Source: Biomphalaria glabrata (Eukaryota; Mollusca; Gastropoda; Planorbidae). Taken from it: a stretch of DNA of 64,000 nt. Positions within the stretch are counted from its first letter, which is position 1. Every line of letters starts with the position of its first letter. The DNA lies in contig NC_074716.1 of NCBI RefSeq assembly GCF_947242115.1, forward strand, positions 20,714,090 through 20,778,089, in the 5' to 3' direction. The translations under genes and the position numbers were made by a program. The notes beneath the pieces were generated by a model. That model saw only the letters and a program-made list of their open reading frames with translations. It was not told where the DNA came from and did not search any database. Shown here in pieces: positions 12,037 to 22,427 of this stretch.

Positions 12037-12448
12037 ATTTACGCCATTTGTGTTGTGTAGTGAACTAATAATAGCCTCGGAACAAAATTTCAGAAAAATA
12101 TAACTTGTAAATTAGATTTATACAACCTTCATTAATATAACGAAAATTAAAATAAAATATTTTCTTTATAAATTATATTTAATAACTTTAATAAAGTAAA
12201 ACATTAAATATTTTAAGAGCTTAGATTCGAGACTAAATTTAACATTCTTCTCCGGTACATCACTCCGCCATATTTCGGAAAACAGCGGAGATTTCCGTAA
12301 AGTTAGCTTCATGTTTGTTTTATGATACGTTTATAACAGTAAAAATCAGTAATAACTTGTTTTTTAATATGGGCTTTTACATCGTGAGTCGACAATATGA
12401 AGAAAGAATGTGATTATATTGCCTTTTCACTATAAGACTACATTGGCG
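12037..12448. promoter_or_regulatory. Shared divergent promoter region of PATL1 and DEAF1
   Basis: The two start codons, at 12036 (minus) and 12449 (plus), face away from each other across 412 bases. AAATATGGCGGAG (minus strand, ending at 12263) and two ATGGCG motifs at the PATL1 start resemble YY1 sites. TTCGG (12274-12278), its overlap CGGAA (12276-12280) and TTCCG (12293-12297) match the TTC[CG]G sites described for DEAF1 in its own promoter. No TATA box is obvious. Transcription starts are inferred, not seen. Confidence 0.6.
12039..12047 (-). promoter_or_regulatory. Two-codon upstream ORF before the PATL1 start
   Basis: ATG GCG TAA ends two bases before the main ATG at 12036. It has A at -3 and G at +4, as good a context as the main start. 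It matters only if the mRNA begins upstream of 12047. Confidence 0.5.
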
Positions 12449-15400
12449 ATGAGTGAAGCTGACATCGCCGGAGATATTCCGAATGGTGACGATTCAGCTT
12501 TCGTTGACGAGCATCAGCATGGTACGGAAACTCCACCAGAAGTATCAACAGTTGCTGTCACATCGCCTTCATTGTCAGCTGATCATGTATTTGTAGCAAC
12601 GTCTCAAGGCCTAATTAGTGCTCAGCAATATCAGGAATCTACTGCTGGGGGCATTAAAACCACGCATATAGTAATTCATGATCAGACTCTTGAACAATTA
12701 ACGGACGCAAGCGGTGGCTTAAAAACACCAACAACACCTATCCCTCCCCCTACACCTGCCACTCCTCTCAGTAAAGAAAAAGGATTTCGGTATCAATGGG
12801 ACGATTCTGTGCACAATGAAGTACTGCCCGTCAGATGTAAACATACAAATGGCGAGCTTTACAAATCCAAGTTCGGATCAGGTTAGCTTTAATAGACATT
12901 CCATACAAATTATACAATAATACATAGATCTATATGTAAAATATGTATCTCTTACTCTGCTACAAATTATATTTAATTTATACATAGATCTAGATAACAT
13001 ACTTATACTAACTTATAGTTGTACACGTCTTACTCTACTAGAGTCTAGTAGAGTAGAGTCTACTACTTACTTAGGACTAGACGTCTAGTACTAACAAAAC
13101 TAACTTACTAGATCTGATCTACTATTTACTACTAGATGATAGATCAGTAGATCTATACTAGATGATCTAAAATAGAACCTTTACTCAAGATCTAAATCTA
13201 ACTCTATAGTCAGTAAGACTCAGTATAGTCACTATAGTGACTATACAGTATAGTCACTACTCTAGATCTAGATGATAGATCTACTTATTCTACTAGACCT
13301 ATGACTATGACATATCTCTGAGAGATACGTCTCAGTATCTGGAGTAAAGCTGCCATATGATGGCATATCAAACACCCCCCTTTTGTATACCATTTCGGAC
13401 ATCTCAACATATTTTTATTAATGCATCTTTATTTTGATGGTTATTACAGAAAAACTGTGGTATTAACTATTATGATGCACATTCCATTTTTCTATTTTTT
13501 TAACACATTTATTTTTGTATTCCTATGCAAGATAGTTTTTCTACTAGGGAATAAAGTACACTGGTATGATTCAGTATGAATGTGTGTTCACATAAATGGG
13601 GGTGCTTCCGGTACTAAGGCTACTGTATAGCCCCATGGTGCGTTAGCCAAGCAAGACCTATTTAATAATCCTATATTCCTATATATATTTGGATTCAGGA
13701 TTGAAAGGAAAACATGTGTATATATTTCACTTCCCTTGCTTCCCATTAAACCTATTTAGAGTTATACTCAAGTTATAGGGGGTGTTCAATAAAGTTTATC
13801 ATTTTAGAAAATGTTACAATATCGAACACATTTTTTTTTTTCAGTGTTCATGTATTTTTATGCAATGTTTTCTTTAATGCTAAAAGCAAAAATAAACATC
13901 ATCATTAAAATTTTAGTATCTAAAAGACAACAAAACATACAAAAGCAATTTATAAATACATGTTTATTAAACATTATTTTGACCAAAAAAAAATATTTTT
14001 TTTTGTACTTGTACAAGTTAACCCTCTTAAGACAGAGATTTTTAGCATTTTTAGCCAAAAAGACGGAGCACTATTTCCAGACTAAGTACTTCTCTTACAA
14101 AAAAATTCTTAACAAATAAACTAATTACTTTACATATATATATATACTCAAAACTATATATAATATTATAATAATTATATATATAATATATTATTGAAGA
14201 GAAATGAATGAGCTTTATCTAATACAATCTTAAAGAATCCATCTGAAATATTAACATTTATTAAAATAAGCTAAGCTAATTTGCATAATTTATTAGCAAA
14301 ATTTCCAAACATTTTTTTTTTCGAAACAAAAGTTTACTTTAAGGCCTGAATCTCTTAATACTTGTGATTGGGGAAACAAGGTCCAAGGATACCCTTCAGA
14401 CACTTCTGTCACATTATTTGTCTACTTTTCTTCCCACCTCCCCCAATACCATGTAAACAAACACCTACATTTTGTCCACAGTGACAGCCACCCATTTATG
14501 ACCCATGGATCTTTCTTGTTGTTGGTCAGAAAGTTGGCATCATATTTATTTGTCTCCCTGACAAACATTTAAACTAAATTGATAGTTTAAAAAAAAAGCA
14601 TAAAATAGTCTAAAGGGTCCCTCCACTTCAGTGCTCTCCCATGACTGTCACTTTGTGTAATGACATGGAGACTTTTTGGACTGAGTGATCAGGCCTCTCT
14701 TTTATCCCCATTTTGAAGAGTTAAAAAAAACAACACTGAGGTGGGCCAGGTTTGCTAGCCATTGTTTGCCTAGATATAGATCTGCTTAGGAGTATTACGA
14801 GCAGACATTTTCACAGAGGTGTCACATCAAGGCTATGGAAAGCTGGAATTACCTCAGTCTAGTAATGACCATTCAAATGTTTAGAAATCTCCCAAATATG
14901 TTCTCCCATCCACATTTCCACAAAAAGGGATAGGACTAGAACACATTGTCTGTTCTAGAATTTAGATCTAGCATAAAAGACACAGTGTAAAAAAAATAAT
15001 TATTACTTTAGTATGTATCATACATGTGTCATGCTAAGATTGCGTTGTTATACAATGCCTTTATTTTTAAAAATAATATCCACTGAACCAATGTACCAGT
15101 GATGTTAATATGAAGCTGTTAGTGTTGAGTATTCATTGTATGCTCATTACAATAATTCTGTTTTACAATGGAGGGAGCACAAAGAAACGATCACCAAAAG
15201 CTGGATGGATAACATTTAATAAAAGAGTAGACCAGCCTCTCTTTTGTAATCCTGCTAAGAACAGCTGCTGAAAAGTGGAGAGATTTGGTGAAACGCAAAT
15301 TGTCACAGCACCCCTTAAAAAAACTCATATAATCTCCTAAAATTTTGTCATGAAAAAGTGCTACCAACCCTGTAGAAGTAAACAGGCAGTGTGACAGTAC

Positions 15401-18400
15401 ACTACCTTTATTTCAATTGCACCTCCTTAAGAAATTATATTAATTATTTTTTTTTAAGCTCTAAAGTTGAATCTTATAAATCTGAAGTTGTTGAAATGTC
15501 TAAAAACTTTTCACATGGTCACAACATATTGGAACATGTCCCATTGCACCAGTCATTCTATTTGGGATCTCTTATAAATTCCAGTTACTGTTAGTAGAAA
15601 CAGAAGTGATTTAATTTTAAGAATTTAAGTAATACAATATTATTTAAAATAGAACTATAATCATTTTATTATTGATTAATACTATTATTAATTAATACTA
15701 TTACTTAATGAAGATACTGCTTGTGATTAAGTAAAAACACTATTAATATTAATAATGATCTATAAGAATCTATAATTATGCCTATTTGTAATTAATTCTT
15801 TTAGTCCTTTCTAACATGCAGGTGGTCGGGGAAAGTGCATTAAAAGCTCTGATAATGAATGGTACACACCTAATGAATTTGAAGCTGTTGCTGGGAGAGC
15901 TAGTAGTAAAGACTGGAAGCGAAGTATTCGATATGGAGGTCGAACTTTACAGTGTCTTATAGAAGATAATATTCTACAGCCTCATGCTACATCATGTACT
16001 TGTGCCTCTTGCTGTGATGATGAAGCTGTTGTAAGTGAAACAAATTCTATACATGTGTGTGTGTGTGGTCAGCAAAGTGGGAATAGAATGCCTGACATTT
16101 TCAGGCAAAATACAAAATGATTCATTTCCATAGGCTACTCTATCTATATGCAACCACTATATTTACAATATATACATTTTAAAAGTTTTGATTTGAAAAT
16201 GGTGTGTTAGTATGAAAAAAAAAAAAAGCCTTTTCATATATATATTATATATATATATCTAAATAAAAAAAAAAAAGTCAAGGGAGAAAAAGTTGTCATC
16301 CAAAAAATATTTAAGGATAAAATATTAATATGTTTTAATAAAATACTTAGATCCTAAATATGTATCAATTGCAAGTATAATTATGTTGCTAGCTCATTTA
16401 TTTAAATATAATTCAAAAACTGGTTTAGCTACACCTGAACTCATGGTTTCTTACTTAGTGATTTACCAATTAGGTTTCACTTTTTAAGCTGATGTCTCCA
16501 TCAATGTAGCCAGCACCTTCTATCAGTACCTTTAAAACATGTGGCTGAGAGATATTAGACTGTAGTGTTATCACTAATAGTAAAGTTCTACTGACGATGA
16601 AACACTGAAATCAGTTACAGTCTGTGATACCATACATATTTTAGTTTTCTTTTTTTCTCTGTGGTGAATGAAGAATGTTCTGGTGATGTAGATTTCACTG
16701 AGGGATTTTAAAGAAATTCAGTTTTGATTTGACCTTTTGAAATAACTTTGACAAGTTTGACATAACCCCAATTTAGTCCCTAAATCAGATGTTTGATGTG
16801 CTATAAATAGGATTTTATATTTTGAATGACTAGATTTGTTTATGATCTATATTTCTGAAGAAATGTTAGCTTTATATTTTATTTTTAGACTGGACCTGTA
16901 CGTTTGTTTGTGCCATACAAGAGAAGGAAAAAAGATTCTGAAAATGAACCTATCATATCTCCTAATAAAAGAAGTCGCATACCTTCTGTTTCCATGAAAT
17001 CGTCTATTCCTTCTCAACTTGGATTGAGTGTACCAAAGATAGAAATTGATCAGAGTAGGTTTGTTTATTCTCATGCTATAAATGGGTATTTTTTATTGCA
17101 ATGTTACAACTCTATATATAAATTAATTTAGTTCACTTTGTTAAGAGCCCCACTATTACTATTCATATTTTAATCACTTTCAAAATCAAGTACTATTTTG
17201 TGTGAAATATAAAGAGTTAAGAAGTAGTTTTAAAGTTAACTGCTGAAAAAACTTTGGGAATTATGCATGTCAATATGTATTATATAAATTGTGTAATCAA
17301 TCGTTTATGTTGCAGTTAAAAAGACTTAAAATTCCTAGTTGGCAACAAAGCTTACAAATTGGATATTTTCATGAAATATTTTCAATTCTAAACCATGTAA
17401 AGGATGCTATATTAAAAGATCATTGTTGCCAACTAAATAGTAAAAATTGGGTTGTACTACAAATAAAGAGTTTAGAAATGTGATTTTAAAGTGCTAAACA
17501 CCTTTTAAATTACATGGCTAAGTCAACACTGCCTATTTTCTGTACATTGGATCTATACAATAAAATTTCTAGCTATGTATAGTTATCTGCCATAGATGTA
17601 AATCTCCAATAAATATAAAATAAAATTGTTGCAACTGTTATTTAGTTATATATTTCCTTTTAGAAAGTGTAAGTAATATAACATTAAGTACACATTTGCC
17701 ACTAACTATTGAGTTTTAACAAGCAAAATAACAAAAAATAATTAAAAAAAAAACAACCTTATATTAAGTGTATCAATCAGTTTATATCAGTGAAGTAAAC
17801 TAGACTAACAATAATAAATCTGTGTGATTAGAAATATTTTTACCACTTTTTTTTGGTTTAGTGCAATGTCATGCTTTTATCAATACGCTATGATCCTATT
17901 ACTTGTCTGGACCAGTTAGAAAGGGGTGGGGTGAAAGAACGGGGTATCTGGGTGATTGTTTTTAAATGTAATTATTAAAAAATAGATTGCAAGTTCTGAT
18001 AGAAGAACTTTACTTAACTTTTTTATTTCAAAAAAGTGGGTTAAAGCTTTTTCAGATTTCTCAAGCCAACACGGTAACCACTCTGCTAGGGAAGAGCATA
18101 TGAATATGGAAGATTGTTAGTTATCTTTTTTTTTTTCATGTTTGTGTTCACTAAGCCTCAGACAACAACCTATAAATGGGACTAATTCAACTTATACCAC
18201 CACTTCAGTCAAGTACAATTTCTTTCCCTTGTTCAAGATACTAAACAAATAATTAATTACAGATAGTTAATTAACTAATTGGTTAATTTTTGTTTTTGAT
18301 TCTTGTGTTGTCAGGTAAAAGAAATAATTGTGCAAAATTTCAGTTTGATCCGAGATTGTGTATGGGAGAAATGTGGACAAACTTTTTACCAATCAGACAG

Positions 18401-18484
18401 AAAGACAGAGTGAGTTGATAGAAGCTTTGTAAAAACAAATGGTTGCCTAGCTGACAGTGTGATGTTTGAAATCACTACTTAACT

Positions 18485-18537
<53 letters not shown>

Positions 18538-21500
18538 CAACTGATGAGAATGGTTTTGGCACTCCATGAGCCATAGCTCCACTGTGATGGATGGATGAAG
18601 AGTATTACTATATTAGAGATCGATGCATTTTGTTTTACTTCGTTTTTCAAGAACATAGTTTTTTAAAAAAACAAAACAAGTATAGTTTTGTTATTGTCAG
18701 TATAATATTTATACACTTTTTTCTTTTCTATGTTTCAATTTTAAGTTTTGTTTATAAATGAAAAAAAAATGTATTAAATGTCTTGTCTTTGTCTCACTTG
18801 TTAAAGTAATTAAGTTATTAAAAATTAAATGATTAGGGAACCTTCAATATAAGTGATTTTAAGGACAACACTAAATATTAGAGGAGCGACATCTTAGATT
18901 ATCAAGTAGAGAGGAAAAACAAACAAGTTAGAACAGAGTGTTAATTTATTCATGTTTTTCTTTTCAATTTGACTAGGTGCCCAGCAAGTGATGTTACCTG
19001 TAGTATCAGGACATGGATCAGTTCAACCTACAGCCACAGTCTCATTACATCCCACCCCTGATAATAAAGGAGAAATGGTCCATATTGTAGCAACTGATGC
19101 TCAAGGGAATTTGGTTTCAGGTGGTGGATGTCTTTATGGCATGACTATTGTGGGGCCCAATGAGGAAACTTATCTCAAGCAAGTGGAACAGAAAGCATTA
19201 TCTAGTATGTCTTTGATGTTTGATTTATTTCTTTAAAGCCTTTCTTAACTCCTTAACTACTGAATGGTTAGCTATAAATCATGCAGTTTTTTCCTTCACC
19301 CTATGCATTTTTTTTTTGGAGGTCATGTTTTCATTATTATTATTATTATTATTTTAAATTTTAGCTCAAATTGACATATATATGACATCAAACTGACATA
19401 AAATAAAAACATGCTTGTACAAGCTTTCAAACATTAAATTTTTTTGTAGATTAAGATTGTCTAGAATTAGACTTGCAATCCTGCATTTCTGAAAATGACT
19501 GAAAAGTAATATTGTAAGTTATAGTAGTCTAAAACTCCTAATTCAGCTTTTATTGATTTTGATTTGACATTAGCTGTTGGAAAATATGGTTTTAAGAGAC
19601 TAGAAATAGCTTGTAATTTTTTTACAATGTCTCTTTTGGTTAAATATGATGGTCATTATTTTCTTTTTTTAAATGGTGTAATTTTACAAATACAGTGTTG
19701 TTGTTTTTTTATATGATAATTGGTTAAAATAGTTAGTTTTGCTTTGAATGTTAAAATTCATTAATTTTTTGCTTTAAATGTTAAAATTAATTAATGGTGT
19801 AATAACTATCTTTCCTTTACTTGATAGTATAATAATGACATCTAAAACATTAATATATTTTCTTATAAGATGCTGTAATGATGACACCTATCACTCTGGC
19901 ACAAACAAATCAAAAACAAAGTCATCTTGTTACAATGGATGTAATGGAACAAAAGAATTGGTGGCAACTGGAAGAGGTTTGTGAATATATTACACTTTTT
20001 TTTTATGACCAAACTTGTTCTCTTTCAACTGTAACCTAGGATTGCTGTTGATCAATGGTACACATTTGTGTAAGTTCAATATTCTGTAAGCAGACATGCC
20101 TACCCCCAAGACCCAGAATGTGGAACACTCAGGTTGAAAATGTGGAATTTTGGGCCCCAATGTGGAACATAAACGCTTTTATGTTAGTCAGCCATACTGT
20201 ACGCAATATAAATAAAACTTCAATTATAATTACTTTAATAACAATACTAGTTTGCTTCTTATAAATTAGATGTTTATATTCTTCAATTATAATTACTTTA
20301 ATAACAATACTAGTTTGCTTCTTATAAATTAGATGTTTATATTATAATTAAAAGTAAGAAAACCTTTAATTCATAATTATGTCCTTTATTTGAAATCAAT
20401 AGTTCTAACTCCTAAATGATGAATTCTAACTAAAATGTATTCTAATGACCTAGACTCAAATGTTACTATTTTTATTTGTTACTACTAGATCTAAATCTAC
20501 TGACTAGATCTAGATTATTCTAGATCTACTTGATTATCTATCCTTTTCTATGGCTCTACTCTAATCACTCTAGATGTTGTCTCTAGTTCTAGATCTACTA
20601 GTGACTTACTAGTCTAGACTTACATTTAATATAAGTCCTCTAAGTCTAAGAACACAGATTATAATAATAATATTATAGATCTAAATATTAATGTCTATAG
20701 TCTAGATCTATAGTATAGACTTATTGAGAACTAAATTTATTACATAATAATGATACATACTGTCTAAGTAATCCAAGAAAAGGATTTTTTAAAAATAGTT
20801 ATTAAAGACCTAGATCTAGACCTAAATGTAATTAATTAACTTAGACACACTACAGTGAGTGACAGTGTCAGTAAGGCTAAGGCCTAAATAAGGCTATACT
20901 GCCTATATATACTATAGTAAAGTATAGTACTAGAATAGATCTACTTATTAGTATTATTACAGTCTAAATTAATTATTAGTTTCTAGATCTAAAAGTAGGA
21001 CTAGCACTAGATGATACTAAATCTAGATCTATATTGAAATAGACTTAGAAGATGATAGATTAGATTCTAGATTTCTATGTAATTAGAAACCTAAGCCTAA
21101 GAAACCAGTTGAGTTAGTGTTAGAATAGTGACAATACTATACTAGATCTAGAATCTAGTGACAATACCGTAACCATAGACATAGTGTCACATAGATTGCC
21201 ATAGATAGTAGACCATACATAAATCAAGACAATGATGAATGAATAGTTGAATAATGAATTATTGAATAGTCTAGAATCTAGATCTAGTCTAGACTAGTAG
21301 AGCCATTGTCACTTGTGAGAAAAGAAAGGGATTTGAATGGAACATTTGGCTTATTAGAGTACTAGATCTAGATCTATGTCTAGATCTAGCTCAACCGTAT
21401 CTTCATAAATTTAGGACACACCGGGTCCGGGAGGAGATGAAATGTAAACAATAAACACAGACCTAGATATTTTATTTTGCATTCAGTATTTTCATTTCGC

Positions 21501-22393
21501 ATTATTAATAAATAATGAAAAATCGGCGATTTTTGTGTGTGTGTGTCGGAATTCAGACTTGGCGGAACAAAAAATCGTGAATGCAGAACGGCGGAACATG
21601 TGAACTTTTTTTATGCTTTTGCGGGACGGTTCCGCATAATGCGGGACTGTAGGCATGTCTGTGTAAGGTTAAGTGGTTTGCTTTGGATTTTTTTAAGGAA
21701 TTCATTGTTTGCTGGGGTGGTTTACACCTTATCATCATCATGGTTAAGTGATGACCACTTTTGTCCTCCAGGGGGGCTGAGGGCTTTGTATTGGGATTTT
21801 GTGCCTGCTTGTGTGGCTGGTGAGACCTATGTGAACCTTATAAGAAACCCTCTGGAGCAAATTAAAAGTAATGTATTTATGCACTAAAGCCTTCATCTGC
21901 TACAAATAAAGACTTAGCCTTGTAATGTAGGCTATCAAGGCAAAAAAAAAGGACTATTTCCAAGTGCTTGCAAAGGACTAGGATGTAAGACTAATTGTAA
22001 GGGTATTTTAATGTGACAGCATCACAAATGAGGTGGTTGGGTATAAAGAAAATAAGAATGTGGTGTCTCATGCTTGCTACATACATCAATAATAGAAACA
22101 TTAGAAATATCATAGCTATTAATTTTCTGGTACTATTACTAACCAAAGAGTTGCATTTTAAATCTACCATGATGTCTAGGAATATCATTGAAGGCTGTAG
22201 AGATTGTATGTGCTAAATGAATTTTCATCCGTATTTTTTTTGTCTACAGTTGTAATAACAAAGCAAAAACATTATTATTAACCTTAACTTTTTTTCATAA
22301 AGGCTGTTGATTTAACAATTAATCTTTCAACACAAAATATGATGCATGTAATCTAGACTAAAAATTCACTGAATATCATGATTAAAAATATGC

Positions 22394-22427
<34 letters not shown>

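Noticed and set aside
12410-12448. GTG-initiated N-terminal extension of DEAF1
   Set aside because: GTG starts are not expected here, and the ATG at 12449 begins a protein-like N-terminus.
13220-13260. Operator-like palindrome CTATAGTGACTATA
   Set aside because: It lies in a TAGATCT/TATAG-rich tract where such palindromes arise by chance.
17289-17483. 64-codon frame in DEAF1 intron 3 as an extra exon
   Set aside because: No usable splice sites in the right phase, and composition is unlike DEAF1.
18447-18656. Tyrosine/isoleucine-repeat frame
   Set aside because: Produced by the (TA)n microsatellite. The same applies to frames at 55940-56229 and 59525-59794.
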